This document shows positions 1 to 8,118 of a stretch of DNA of 39,043 nucleotides, one piece after another. Every line of letters begins with the position of its first letter. The first letter of the stretch is position 1. Position numbers and translations under genes: made by a program. Where the stretch lies: NCBI GenBank assembly GCA_019135895.1, contig JAGVVH010000116.1, forward strand, positions 1 through 39,043. Direction: 5' to 3'. The notes below the pieces were generated by a model, which did no database searches, was not told the origin of the DNA, and worked only from the letters and a program-made list of their open reading frames with translations. Source of the DNA: Bacteroidota bacterium (GTDB lineage Bacteria; Bacteroidota; Bacteroidia; Bacteroidales; WCHB1-69).

Positions 1-215
1 TGATTCTGGTATTGCTTTGCTACAGAAACTACAAAGCGAAGATTTGTAATGGTCAATTTTTCCAACGCCGCCTGGTCCCCAGCCTTTATTTTTCTTGCTA
101 ACTCAACTTCCTCTTCGGCTGAAATCATAGGCTCTTTCCCAATATCAACCAAATATCGATCCAAAGACGCAGTGTCGCGATTGGTTATCGACTTTGAAAT
201 TTTTAATTGTCTCAT
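1..215 (-). CDS. rpoD: RNA polymerase primary sigma factor RpoD/SigA, N-terminal part (runs off window)
   Basis: Reading the minus strand from the ATG at 213-215 gives [20 protein letters not shown], then a sigma region 1.2 ([20 protein letters not shown]) and the start of region 2 ([20 protein letters not shown]). This is the characteristic start of the short Bacteroidota housekeeping sigma-70, which lacks the long acidic region 1.1 of Escherichia coli RpoD. The protein directs core RNA polymerase to the TAnnTTTG/TTG promoters found repeatedly in this window. About 71 codons are present; the rest lies beyond base 1. The HtrA-type protease gene ends only 21 bases upstream on the same strand, so the two are probably co-transcribed. 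Identification is from remembered family sequence and is strong despite the truncation. Confidence 0.93.
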   Translation of the reverse strand, partial: MRQLKISKSITNRDTASLDRYLVDIGKEPMISAEEEVELARKIKAGDQAALEKLTITNLRFVVSVAKQYQN

Positions 216-236
216 TTGTAAAAATTATTCAACCTA

Positions 237-1328
237 TTACTTTAATTCTATTTTATTTGTTTTCTGATTATTATTACGCAAATATGTTAATAATATTTCA
301 TCTCCCGGAGAATGTTGAGCTAATACTTCTCGCATCTCAGACATGGAGTTTATTTCGGTGTTGTCAACATTTAAAATAATATCGCCTACTTCTAATCCAC
401 CTAAAGATGCAGCTCCCCCATCGACCAGTTCTTTCACATATAAACCCTTAACCTCTTTGAGATTCAATTCGTCTGCAGTTGGACTGTCTATTTCAATCAA
501 AACTGCCCCAAGAATTGCTCTTTGAACCGTTTTAAAGTTCTTTAAATCATATACAATTTTTTTTGCAATATTGGATGGAATGGCAAATGAGTATCCGGTA
601 TAATAACCATTCCCGGAGGCAATAGCTGAATTAATACCTATTAGTTCGCCCTTGGTGTTAACTAATGCCCCTCCACTATTTCCCTTGTTTACAGCAGCGT
701 CCGTCTGTATAAAAGACTCAACCATTGTGTTGTTTCCTAAAATATTGAGATTTCGGGCTTTGGCACTAACAATTCCGGCGGTTACAGTGGATGTCAGATT
801 AAACGGATTTCCAACAGCCAACACCCATTCTCCAATCTTCACATCATCAGAATTTCCAAAAACCAAATAAGGAAAATCATCCCCATCAATTTTTATCAGA
901 GCGAGATCAGTTTGTGGATCTGTTCCAATAATTTGAGCTTCATACTCTCTTTTGTTATTTAGTGTGACTGTAATTCTATTGGCATCCTGAACTACATGAT
1001 TGTTAGTAACGATATATCCGGTTTTATCAATAATAACGCCTGAACCGGATGCTAACACCGGATATGGAGAGGGTGTTATTCCAAAAAATTGTTCAAAAAA
1101 ACTTTCTGCAAAAAAATCATCCCAAATTGCATTTTTTCTCAAAAATTCTGTCTTAATATGAACAACTGCATGTACGGATAATTCGGCAGCTGAAGTAAGA
1201 TTAACATACTGAGGACTGTTTTGACCTATTGTTTCTGTGGAAGATGGCTGAGCATATGAAACAGTAAACACAACCATTAAAAAGCTGAATAACAGCGCTT
1301 TGCAAATTGAATTCTTTTTCATAAACAT
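237..1328 (-). CDS. Periplasmic HtrA/Deg-family serine protease with a single PDZ domain
   Basis: The 363-residue product begins with a Sec signal peptide (hydrophobic core about residues 9-25, ending SYAQ) and carries a trypsin-like domain with all three catalytic residues: His111 in TNNHVV, Asp141 in TDLALIKID and Ser218 in GNSGGAL. One PDZ domain follows at about 275-355. HtrA proteases degrade or refold damaged envelope proteins. DegP and DegQ carry two PDZ domains and run to about 450-500 residues, so this one has the DegS/HhoA-like layout with the second PDZ absent. The start could equally be the ATG at 1320-1322 (MKKNS). It lies 21 bases upstream of rpoD on the same strand. Family assignment is certain; the particular Deg subtype is not. 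Confidence 0.92.
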   Translation of the reverse strand: MFMKKNSICKALLFSFLMVVFTVSYAQPSSTETIGQNSPQYVNLTSAAELSVHAVVHIKTEFLRKNAIWDDFFAESFFEQFFGITPSPYPVLASGSGVIIDKTGYIVTNNHVVQDANRITVTLNNKREYEAQIIGTDPQTDLALIKIDGDDFPYLVFGNSDDVKIGEWVLAVGNPFNLTSTVTAGIVSAKARNLNILGNNTMVESFIQTDAAVNKGNSGGALVNTKGELIGINSAIASGNGYYTGYSFAIPSNIAKKIVYDLKNFKTVQRAILGAVLIEIDSPTADELNLKEVKGLYVKELVDGGAASLGGLEVGDIILNVDNTEINSMSEMREVLAQHSPGDEILLTYLRNNNQKTNKIELK

Positions 1329-1399
1329 ATTAATATAATATTTTAGTATGTGTAAGACAAATAAGAAACGAAATTGTTTAAATAAAATTATTTATTTTA

Positions 1400-1429
1400 T
1401 TGAATGAATGATTTTTTTTTATATTTTTG
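1400..1429 (+). promoter_or_regulatory. Bacteroidota-type promoter for rplU-rpmA
   Basis: A -7 box TATTTTTG (1422-1429) matches the Bacteroidota consensus TAnnTTTG, and a -33 TTG (1400-1402) lies 19 bases upstream, the expected spacing. The rplU start is 37 bases downstream of the -7 box. It sits in the divergent gap between the protease gene and rplU. Confidence 0.75.
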
Positions 1430-1465
1430 CAACCCAAAAAATTAATAACATAATAATTATTCACA

Positions 1466-1777
1466 ATGTATGCAATCGTAGAAATAGCAGGGCAACAATT
1501 TAAGATTGAAAAAGACAAAAAAGTCTTTGTTCACCGCCTAAAAGCTGAAGAAGGGTCGCAAGTTAAATTCGACCGTGTAATGCTTGTTGATAATGACGGT
1601 ACTATCAAAGTTGGCAACCCCACTCTCGCTGGTGCAGAGGTTACCGCTACCGTTTTAAATCACCTCAAAGGAGATAAAGTATTAGTCTTCAAAAAGAAAA
1701 AAAGAAAAAGTTATCAAAAAATGAATGGCCATCGTCAATACTTAACCTCCATTCAAATTAATGATATCACGTTTTAA
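1466..1777 (+). CDS. rplU: 50S ribosomal protein L21
   Basis: The 103-residue protein begins MYAIVEIAGQQFKIEKDKKV and ends with the L21 C-terminal signature KRKSYQKMNGHRQYLTSIQI. L21 binds 23S rRNA in the large subunit. The length is normal for the family. It is followed after 34 bases by rpmA (L27), the near-universal bacterial arrangement, and both are expressed from the promoter at 1400-1429 and ended by the hairpin at 2116-2139. The start follows an AT-rich leader with no clear Shine-Dalgarno sequence, usual in this phylum. Confidence 0.98.
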   Translation: MYAIVEIAGQQFKIEKDKKVFVHRLKAEEGSQVKFDRVMLVDNDGTIKVGNPTLAGAEVTATVLNHLKGDKVLVFKKKKRKSYQKMNGHRQYLTSIQINDITF

Positions 1778-1811
1778 TTTATTGATTATTAACACAAAAA
1801 AATAAAAAGTT

Positions 1812-2081
1812 ATGGCACACAAGAAAGGTGTCGGTAGTTCACAAAATGGTCGTGAATCCGAAAGCAAACGTTTAGGTGTTAAGATTTTTGGCGGTCAATT
1901 TGCTAAAGCCGGCAATATTATTATCCGCCAGAGAGGAACTGTTCATAATCCCGGAATGAATGTTGGAATGGGAAAAGATCATACTCTTTTCTCTCTAATT
2001 GATGGGACTGTCGTTTTTAAGAAAAAAACAGACGGAAAATCTTTTGTTTCTGTTGTTCCTTCTGAACAACCAGAGGTTTAA
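1812..2081 (+). CDS. rpmA: 50S ribosomal protein L27
   Basis: The 89-residue product starts [20 protein letters not shown] and contains the L27 motif [13 protein letters not shown]27 reaches the peptidyl-transferase centre through its N-terminal tail. The tail here begins directly with MAHKKG, so there is no Firmicutes-type N-terminal extension requiring protease processing. The C-terminus is slightly longer than the E. coli protein ([20 protein letters not shown]). It is the second gene of the rplU-rpmA operon and is followed by an intrinsic terminator 34 bases after the stop. Confidence 0.98.
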   Translation: MAHKKGVGSSQNGRESESKRLGVKIFGGQFAKAGNIIIRQRGTVHNPGMNVGMGKDHTLFSLIDGTVVFKKKTDGKSFVSVVPSEQPEV

Positions 2082-2115
2082 GTTTTCTTTTATGTTTAGA
2101 GTGTTTGATTGAGAG

Positions 2116-2139
2116 GTCGCTCGTATGGGCGACTTTTTT
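2116..2139 (+). terminator. Rho-independent terminator after rpmA
   Basis: A 7-base-pair stem GTCGCTC/GGGCGAC (2116-2122 with 2127-2133, one T-G wobble) closes a GTAT tetraloop and is followed by six T residues (2134-2139). It ends the rplU-rpmA transcript 34 bases after the rpmA stop. Confidence 0.85.
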
Positions 2140-2156
2140 CTTCTAACTATATAACA

Positions 2157-2591
2157 ATGAATCAAAAAAACATTACCACTTGTGATGAAGGCGTTGTCAA
2201 GGCAATTGATGACGAATTTATTACGGTTGAAATAGTGGTTCGTTCTGCTTGTAGCAGTTGCCATGCAAAAACAATCTGTTTGCCCTCTGAAAATAAAAAC
2301 AGGCTGGTGAAAGCCCAAAACTTACATCATGAATCTTTCCGAATCGGAGAAACTGTTTCAATATATATGAAAAACAGCCTTGGGAAAAAAGCCCTGTTTA
2401 TTGGCTATATTTTGCCTTTAATTATTCTCCTTTCTTCCCTTTTTGGTTCAAATTATTTTTTTGATAATGAACTTTATGCCGCCCTCATAGCATTGGGGCT
2501 TGTGGGTATATACTATTTTATTATTTGGTTGCTGAATCGTTCAAATAAAATTGATCGGGAATTTGTTTTTTTTGTTAAAAAACTAGAATAA
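2157..2591 (+). CDS. RseC/MucC-family membrane protein (SoxR-reducing/Rnf-associated type)
   Basis: From the ATG at 2157 the product is 144 residues. It has an N-terminal soluble domain with a cysteine cluster (CSSCHAKTIC: C-x2-C-x5-C at about residues 32-41), then two hydrophobic helices (about 83-105 and 108-128). This is the RseC/MucC layout. RseC proteins are linked to sigma-E signalling and to reduction of SoxR together with Rnf-type electron carriers. In many Bacteroidota the gene sits at the head of an rnf cluster; here no rnf gene is nearby. The open frame extends upstream to 2109, but that extension runs through the rpmA terminator, so 2157 is preferred. The 3' end overlaps the convergent neighbour by nine bases. 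Confidence 0.82.
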   Translation: MNQKNITTCDEGVVKAIDDEFITVEIVVRSACSSCHAKTICLPSENKNRLVKAQNLHHESFRIGETVSIYMKNSLGKKALFIGYILPLIILLSSLFGSNYFFDNELYAALIALGLVGIYYFIIWLLNRSNKIDREFVFFVKKLE

Positions 2592-3197
2592 TTGTTTGCG
2601 CCTTTTTATTTCCTCGTGTATTTGTGAAGCCAATTCATAATCTTCACTTTCTACCGCTCCGGCCAATAACAAATTTAATTCCTCCCCTGTCATCTCTGTC
2701 AATTGTTGATTGATATTTTTTTGCTCAAATTCTTTTTTTTCATTTACTGTCTCTTTTTCAGAACTCTCTTTTTTAAAGCCCCTTCCTATCGAATTCATGA
2801 TTTTTTCAAAAACACCACCCTGAATAAAAATAGGAGCTTTATATTTAAGAGCAAGTGTAACTGCATCAGAAGTTCGTGAATCAATTTCTAATACATTACC
2901 ATTGCTGTTTTTCATTAAAAGTCGAGCAAAAAAGACTCCTTCGTCAAATTTATAAATAAACACTTTAAACAAAACATATCCAGCAGCATCACTAAGATTT
3001 TTGAAGAGATCATGGGGGGTTGGTCGGCGGGATAGCACCCCGTTTAATTCTATAACCAGCCCTCTGGCTTCGCTGAACCCAATAATTACTGGAAAAACTT
3101 TCTCGCCATTTTTTTCTTTCAAAATCAAGGCATAAGTCTCTTTTAATTCCTTAGAATTTTCTATATCAAAAACTTCTAATTCAACCATTGACATCAT
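2583..3197 (-). CDS. Bifunctional nuclease (BFN/DUF151) family protein with C-terminal UVR motif
   Basis: The 204-residue protein has an N-terminal BFN domain (about 5-140), with family features VFPVIIGFSEA, the RPTPHDLFKN segment and DSRTSDAVTLALKYKAPIF. A lysine/glutamate-rich linker (about 140-165) follows, then a UvrB/C (UVR)-type helical hairpin (EELNLLLAGAVESEDYELAS, about 172-200). The two-domain architecture is common in Bacteroidota. Plant and archaeal relatives have been reported to degrade both RNA and DNA, but activity of bacterial members is less clear. The start could also be the ATG three codons in (3186-3188). It is convergent with the RseC-like gene, with a nine-base tail overlap. 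Confidence 0.88.
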   Translation of the reverse strand: MMSMVELEVFDIENSKELKETYALILKEKNGEKVFPVIIGFSEARGLVIELNGVLSRRPTPHDLFKNLSDAAGYVLFKVFIYKFDEGVFFARLLMKNSNGNVLEIDSRTSDAVTLALKYKAPIFIQGGVFEKIMNSIGRGFKKESSEKETVNEKKEFEQKNINQQLTEMTGEELNLLLAGAVESEDYELASQIHEEIKRRKQLF

Positions 3198-3327
3198 TTA
3201 TTAATAATCATTTTTGTTGTTGTTGAATTCTGCAAAGATATGAAAGTCTTATAAATAATAAACTAAAAATATAATCTTGTAATCAATAAAAATATCGTTA
3301 ATTTAAAAATGATATTCATCTATTTTT

Positions 3328-3335
3328 TATATTTG
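3328..3335 (+). promoter_or_regulatory. -7 box upstream of the membrane pyrophosphatase gene
   Basis: TATATTTG matches TAnnTTTG in the AT-rich gap before hppA, giving a leader of roughly 85-90 bases. No good -33 TTG is visible at the usual distance, so the assignment is moderate. Confidence 0.5.
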
Positions 3336-3428
3336 CAGTTTGATTATGCTAAAACAGATTTTAAAATAAATTCTGTTTTTTTTAATCTTGTTCTGCTTTC
3401 TAATGGATTATAAATTAAATTATTATAT

Positions 3429-5855
3429 ATGAAACAGTTGCTTGTCTTTTTGGGATGTTTGGTGCTACCATTTCTGTCGTTTGCCAGTGAAGCTGATTTA
3501 ATTCTTCCGGATTTTAATCAAATTACTTTTTTTAATGATAGTATCACAGGCTGGTCTTTGCTAATGTGGGGATCAATTATTGTGTTTCTTGGTTTATTTT
3601 TTGGATTATTTCAATCTTTGAGAATTAAAAAATATCCTGCTCACAAATCAATGCTAAATGTATCAAACACAATTTATGAAACTTGTAAGACTTATTTATT
3701 GCAACAGGGAAAGTTTTTACTTATTCTTTTTGCCATTATTGGGTCTGTAATTGTTTTTTACTTTGGAGTATTAAGTGATAAGGTTTTTTCAGATGTATTC
3801 ATCATAGTTTTATGGACTATTTTAGGTATTTTGGGATCATATTCTGTTGCATGGTTTGGAATACGAATTAATACTTTGGCAAATTCTCGTACTTCGTTTG
3901 CTTCTTTACGCGGGAAGCCCTGGAATGTTGTTTCTATCCCTCTTAAATCAGGAATGAGTGTTGGCTTACTCTTGATCACAATTGAATTAATTTTGATGCT
4001 TATTATATTGCTCATTGTTCCTTCAAATATTGCAGGTGCTTGTTTGATTGGCTTTGCAATCGGAGAGTCCCTGGGGGCCAGTGCCCTTAGAATTGCCGGA
4101 GGTATTTTTACAAAAATAGCTGATATTGGCTCTGATCTTATGAAGGTTATCTTTAAAATTGGAGAAGATGACCCAAGAAACCCGGGCGTGATTGCCGATT
4201 GTACGGGTGATAATGCCGGGGATAGTGTTGGTCCTACGGCTGACGGCTTTGAAACTTACGGAGTTACCGGTGTTGCTTTAATTTCTTTTATTATCCTGGC
4301 CATTACCGATATTGAAAATACTCAAATGGTGCAAGCTCTTCTTATTACCTGGATTTTTGCAATGCGTATTCTTATGGTGTTTACCTCTGTTTTTTCATAC
4401 TGGATTAATAATCTTATTTCTAAAATTAAATATAAAAATTCAACCTTTTTCAACTTTGAAGCTCCTCTTACTTCGCTAATCTGGATTAGCTCAATTGTTT
4501 CTATACTCTCTTCTTTTATAACAAGCTATTTTTTATTAAATAATAATTCTGTTTCAGAGGCCTATGGTCCAGACTTGTGGTGGAGACTTGCTTCCATTAT
4601 AAGTTTAGGAACCTTCGCTGCAGCTATCATACCCGAATTTACTAAAGCTTTTACCAGCTCAAGATCACGTCATGTACAAGAAATTGTGAGCGCCTCTCGC
4701 GAAGGGGGCCCTTCTCTTACTATTCTTTCTGGTATGGTTGCTGGTAATTTTAGCGCATTTTGGATTGGGTTGGTTATGGCTGGTCTTATGTTTGGCGGTT
4801 TTATGATTTCTGTTTCCGGGTTAACAATTTTTGGAGATTACTATTCTATTTTTGCTTTCGGACTCATTGCATTCGGATTTCTGGGAATGGGGCCCGTTAC
4901 TATTGCTGTAGATAGCTATGGCCCTGTTACCGATAATGCTCAATCTGTGTTTGAACTCTCTCAAATAGAAAAGCTTCCTGCTATTAAATCAGAAATTGAA
5001 AAAGATTTTGGCTTTTCTCCTGATTTTGAAAAAGGGAAACACTATCTTGAGTCAAATGACGGAGCCGGGAATACTTTTAAGGCCACAGCAAAACCTGTTC
5101 TTATCGGGACTGCTGTTGTGGGTGCTACTACCATGATTTTTGCCATAATCCTTCTGCTTAAAAATACCGGATTACTAGCTATTGAACTTACTAGCGCTCC
5201 TGTCTTTTTGGGATTTGTCACCGGGGGTGTTGTTATATACTGGTTCAGCGGTGCTTCTATGCAAGCAGTAACTACTGGGGCTCATCGAGCTGTTTCCTTT
5301 ATCAAGAAGAATTTGAATCTTAATAAAAGCGAAGCAGATATTGAAGATTCCAAGGCTGTTGTAAAAATTTGCACACGCTACGCTCAACAAGGAATGTGGA
5401 ATATCTTTTTGGTGATTTTTTCTTTTACCCTCGCATTTGCTTTTTTTGATCCTAATTTCTTTGTTGCATACTTGATTTCAATTGCTGTTTTTGGCCTTTT
5501 TCAAGCCATCTACATGGCTAATGCAGGTGGAGCATGGGATAATGCCAAAAAAGTGGTTGAAGTCGATCTGAAAGAAAAAAACACTGACCTGCATGATGCA
5601 ACCATCATTGGAGATACTGTTGGGGATCCTTATAAAGACACCTCTTCTGTAGCAATGAATCCAATTATCAAGTTTTCAACCTTGTTTGGTATGCTTGCTG
5701 TTGAAATCGCCATCGCAATTAAACTGGCAGCCAAAGCTTCGGATTCTTTTGATTATACTTTTGTTATTGGAATTCCCTTTTTCCTGATTGGTCTTTTCTT
5801 TGCATATCGCTCATTCTACTGGATGAGGATCAAAAAGGAAGATATTTCCAAATAA
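3429..5855 (+). CDS. hppA: Membrane-bound ion-translocating pyrophosphatase
   Basis: This 808-residue polytopic protein couples pyrophosphate hydrolysis to export of H+ and/or Na+. The catalytic signatures are complete: TKIADIGSDLMKV (about 228-240), DDPRNPGVIADCTGDNAGDS (247-266), GGAWDNAKK and GDTVGDPYKDT near the C-terminus. The first 20 residues look like a signal-like first helix. At the position that separates K+-dependent (Ala) from K+-independent (Lys) enzymes the sequence reads GNTFKA, with Lys551, so a K+-independent enzyme is inferred. Whether H+ or Na+ is pumped cannot be read with confidence. The SSVAMNPIIK segment replaces the common SGPSMNILIK, a variation I recall in Bacteroidota homologues. 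gldD starts six bases after the stop, indicating one transcript. Confidence 0.96.
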   Translation: MKQLLVFLGCLVLPFLSFASEADLILPDFNQITFFNDSITGWSLLMWGSIIVFLGLFFGLFQSLRIKKYPAHKSMLNVSNTIYETCKTYLLQQGKFLLILFAIIGSVIVFYFGVLSDKVFSDVFIIVLWTILGILGSYSVAWFGIRINTLANSRTSFASLRGKPWNVVSIPLKSGMSVGLLLITIELILMLIILLIVPSNIAGACLIGFAIGESLGASALRIAGGIFTKIADIGSDLMKVIFKIGEDDPRNPGVIADCTGDNAGDSVGPTADGFETYGVTGVALISFIILAITDIENTQMVQALLITWIFAMRILMVFTSVFSYWINNLISKIKYKNSTFFNFEAPLTSLIWISSIVSILSSFITSYFLLNNNSVSEAYGPDLWWRLASIISLGTFAAAIIPEFTKAFTSSRSRHVQEIVSASREGGPSLTILSGMVAGNFSAFWIGLVMAGLMFGGFMISVSGLTIFGDYYSIFAFGLIAFGFLGMGPVTIAVDSYGPVTDNAQSVFELSQIEKLPAIKSEIEKDFGFSPDFEKGKHYLESNDGAGNTFKATAKPVLIGTAVVGATTMIFAIILLLKNTGLLAIELTSAPVFLGFVTGGVVIYWFSGASMQAVTTGAHRAVSFIKKNLNLNKSEADIEDSKAVVKICTRYAQQGMWNIFLVIFSFTLAFAFFDPNFFVAYLISIAVFGLFQAIYMANAGGAWDNAKKVVEVDLKEKNTDLHDATIIGDTVGDPYKDTSSVAMNPIIKFSTLFGMLAVEIAIAIKLAAKASDSFDYTFVIGIPFFLIGLFFAYRSFYWMRIKKEDISK

Positions 5856-5861
5856 CCTACT

Positions 5862-6452
5862 ATGAGAATATTTTTTCGTTTTGTTCTCTTTTCTTTTTTG
5901 GTTGTAATTTTCTTTTCTTGTGTAAAAAAAGAAGAAAATTATACGCCAAAACCTCGAGGATATTTTAGAATAGAACTCCCGGAACATTCATACCGGCATT
6001 TAGATACTACGCTTCCATTTGCTTTTGATTATTCAAAGAATGCTGTTCTAACTTATTCTAAAAAAGAAAATGGGAAATATTGGATTGATATTACCTATCC
6101 TCAATTTAATGCAAGTTTTAACATCACCTATATCCCCCTTGATAATAATTTAAGAGATTTGGCCCTTGCGGAAGAAAAGATGATCAAGTTTCATGTTGAT
6201 TACGGAAAAGCAGATGATGTTGAGTTTTCTTTAATCGAAGATGCTGAAAGCCATCTATCGGGAAGACTTTTTGATATTGCTGGAAAAGAGGTTGCCTGCC
6301 CTTTACAATTCTGGTTAACTGACAGTACAAATCATTATTTAAGGGGGGCTCTCTATTTTAATTTTGCTCCGAATAACGACTCTCTTCAGCCGGTGATTAA
6401 TTATTTGAGGACAGATGCATTACATTTGATTAATTCTTTTAGTTGGAAATAA
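5862..6452 (+). CDS. gldD: Gliding-motility lipoprotein GldD
   Basis: The 196-residue protein begins with a lipoprotein signal peptide whose lipobox FFSC places the lipidated cysteine at residue 20. It then shows the conserved GldD segments PKPRGYFRIELPEHSYRHLD and YPQFNASFNITY, and the CPLQFWLTDSTNHYLRGALY region. In Flavobacterium johnsoniae GldD is an essential cell-envelope component for gliding, and the gene there lies next to ssb and gldE. Here gldD follows hppA by six bases, gldB follows by 57, and ssb is the next gene, so a trace of that neighbourhood persists while gldE is absent from the window. Presence of gldD does not prove that the cell glides, since other gld/spr genes are not visible. 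Confidence 0.92.
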   Translation: MRIFFRFVLFSFLVVIFFSCVKKEENYTPKPRGYFRIELPEHSYRHLDTTLPFAFDYSKNAVLTYSKKENGKYWIDITYPQFNASFNITYIPLDNNLRDLALAEEKMIKFHVDYGKADDVEFSLIEDAESHLSGRLFDIAGKEVACPLQFWLTDSTNHYLRGALYFNFAPNNDSLQPVINYLRTDALHLINSFSWK

Positions 6453-6509
6453 TTGGGGCTGTTTTTCGTTTTTGAAATTTATTAACTTGATTTCTTAAAT
6501 ATAATCGGT

Positions 6510-7559
6510 ATGAAAAAAAAGATTATTATTTCTTTAGCGGTTTTAATAATTATTGCCATTGTTGTTGTAATAGTTGTTGTTATGCATAATAGAACGCAGA
6601 ATCATACACCCAAAGTCAACAAAACAGAACTCTCAACTATAAAAAAGAATATTCATATCGAAATTAAAAGATATGAAATGGATTTGTTTTCGCTGGATGT
6701 AAATAATCTTGCCCACGGATTGGAAAAACTATCCAAGAAATATCCAAGCGTCTTTATTCCGGAAGGTGTATGGAAAAATCCGCAAATGATAAAACAGCTT
6801 CAGGGTTTTTTGCAAGACCCTATTATTCAAGATATTTATAAAAATGTCATGACTGTTTATCCTAATCTTGACGATATTACCTCCGAAATTGAAGGGGCGC
6901 TTAGTTATTATAAATACTATTTTCCCAATGCCACAATTCCCGCATTCTACTCTTTAGTCCCTGGTATAGACTTTATGTCTCCTTCCGTATATGCAATTGA
7001 AGATAGCCTTTTTATCAATCTGGACATGTATTTGGGACCAGAAAATAAATATTATAACAACTCAGGAATGCCTCTCTTTATAAGTGAAAGATGTGATAAA
7101 AAATTCATAGCTATAGATTGCTTTAAAAAAGCTTTAGTCTATAAACATTTGCCAAAACAAACCCCCGTTTCCCTTTTGGATAATATTATTTATGAAGGTA
7201 AAAAACTATATTTCACAGAGCTTCTTTTTCCTGATAAACCTTCCGAAGATATTATTGGATATAAACAAGAAAAATTTACTTGGGCTGAAAATAATCAAGC
7301 TGAAGTATGGAATTTCATAATTCAAAAAAATCTTTTGTTTTCAACAGAAGAAAAAAACATAACCAATTATGTTGGTGAAATGCCGTTTACAAAACCTTTT
7401 TCAAACAAATCTCCGGGTAGAATGGGGGCCTATATTGGCTGGCAGATTATTCGTTGCTATGTGAAATCTCATCCCGAAGTTTCTTTAGAAAGTTTAATGC
7501 AAAATACTGATTCTCAGGATATTTTAAATAAGTCCGGCTTCAAGCCAACAAAAAGATAA
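6510..7559 (+). CDS. gldB: Gliding-motility protein GldB, membrane-anchored form
   Basis: The 349-residue product matches GldB over its length: the N-terminal KRYEMDLFSLD segment, the YYKYYFPNATIPAFYSLVPG region, and the diagnostic C-terminal blocks SPGRMGAYIGWQIIR and LNKSGFKPTKR. GldB is normally described as a lipoprotein needed for gliding and chitin use in Flavobacterium. Here the N-terminus is a strongly hydrophobic helix (about residues 4-25, rich in Ile and Val) with no cysteine, so a transmembrane anchor rather than lipidation is predicted. It is the third gene of an hppA-gldD-gldB unit; the 57-base gap before it holds no obvious promoter. The function is inferred from the family; partners are unknown here. 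Confidence 0.88.
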   Translation: MKKKIIISLAVLIIIAIVVVIVVVMHNRTQNHTPKVNKTELSTIKKNIHIEIKRYEMDLFSLDVNNLAHGLEKLSKKYPSVFIPEGVWKNPQMIKQLQGFLQDPIIQDIYKNVMTVYPNLDDITSEIEGALSYYKYYFPNATIPAFYSLVPGIDFMSPSVYAIEDSLFINLDMYLGPENKYYNNSGMPLFISERCDKKFIAIDCFKKALVYKHLPKQTPVSLLDNIIYEGKKLYFTELLFPDKPSEDIIGYKQEKFTWAENNQAEVWNFIIQKNLLFSTEEKNITNYVGEMPFTKPFSNKSPGRMGAYIGWQIIRCYVKSHPEVSLESLMQNTDSQDILNKSGFKPTKR

Positions 7560-7599
7560 ACAATGTTTTAGGAAAAAAATAAAAAGTTATTAACAATAC

Positions 7600-7629
7600 T
7601 TGACAAATAATAATTTTACTTTATCTTTG
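7600..7629 (+). promoter_or_regulatory. Bacteroidota-type promoter for ssb
   Basis: A -33 TTG (7600-7602, in ACTTGAC) and a -7 TATCTTTG (7622-7629) are separated by 19 bases, an excellent fit to TTG-N19-TAnnTTTG. The ssb start codon lies 25 bases downstream, so ssb is transcribed independently of gldB. Confidence 0.85.
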
Positions 7630-7654
7630 TCCTGAATTTTAAAACTAACTAACT

Positions 7655-8095
7655 ATGTCTGGAGTAAACAAAGTAATTCTAATCGGTCGCTTGGGAAAAG
7701 ATCCCGAAATCAGGGCTTTTGAAAATGGAATAAAAAAAGCATCATTTTCATTGGCCACCTCTGAATATTACAAAGATAAAGAGGGTAAAAAAATTGAACA
7801 AACAGAATGGCATAATATTGTTTGTTGGCGAAACCTCGCTGAATTTGCAGAACAATATTTAACCAAGGGAAAGCTTATCTTTCTGGAGGGGAAGCTTAAA
7901 ACCCGCTCCTGGGATGATAATGGAACAAAAAAATATTTTACGGAAGTTGAAGCTAACAACTTCACTATTCTTAGCAGCAAGGTTGATGAAGAGAAACCAA
8001 CGGAATCCAAAATAAATTTAGATTCATCACCAGCAACTACTATTGTTACCGGAGATGATGGTTCTGAAAATTTTTCTGATGATTTGCCTTTCTAG
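7655..8095 (+). CDS. ssb: Single-stranded DNA-binding protein
   Basis: The 146-residue protein has an N-terminal OB fold (about 1-105) with family blocks MSGVNKVILIGRLGKDPEIR, TEWHNIVCWRNLAEFAEQYL and GKLIFLEGKLKTRSW. A short disordered acidic linker follows, ending in the conserved partner-binding tip SDDLPF. SSB coats single-stranded DNA in replication, recombination and repair and recruits partner enzymes through that tip. The linker is short compared with the E. coli protein (about 178 residues). It has its own promoter and an intrinsic terminator. Its position beside gldD/gldB recalls the mutY-ssb-gldE-gldD order of flavobacteria. Confidence 0.97.
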   Translation: MSGVNKVILIGRLGKDPEIRAFENGIKKASFSLATSEYYKDKEGKKIEQTEWHNIVCWRNLAEFAEQYLTKGKLIFLEGKLKTRSWDDNGTKKYFTEVEANNFTILSSKVDEEKPTESKINLDSSPATTIVTGDDGSENFSDDLPF

Positions 8096-8118
8096 GGTTT
8101 GTGTATACACTTTATTTG

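Noticed and set aside
2109..2156. Upstream extension of the RseC-like frame
   Set aside because: It reads through the rpmA terminator hairpin; the ATG at 2157 starts a family-like N-terminus.
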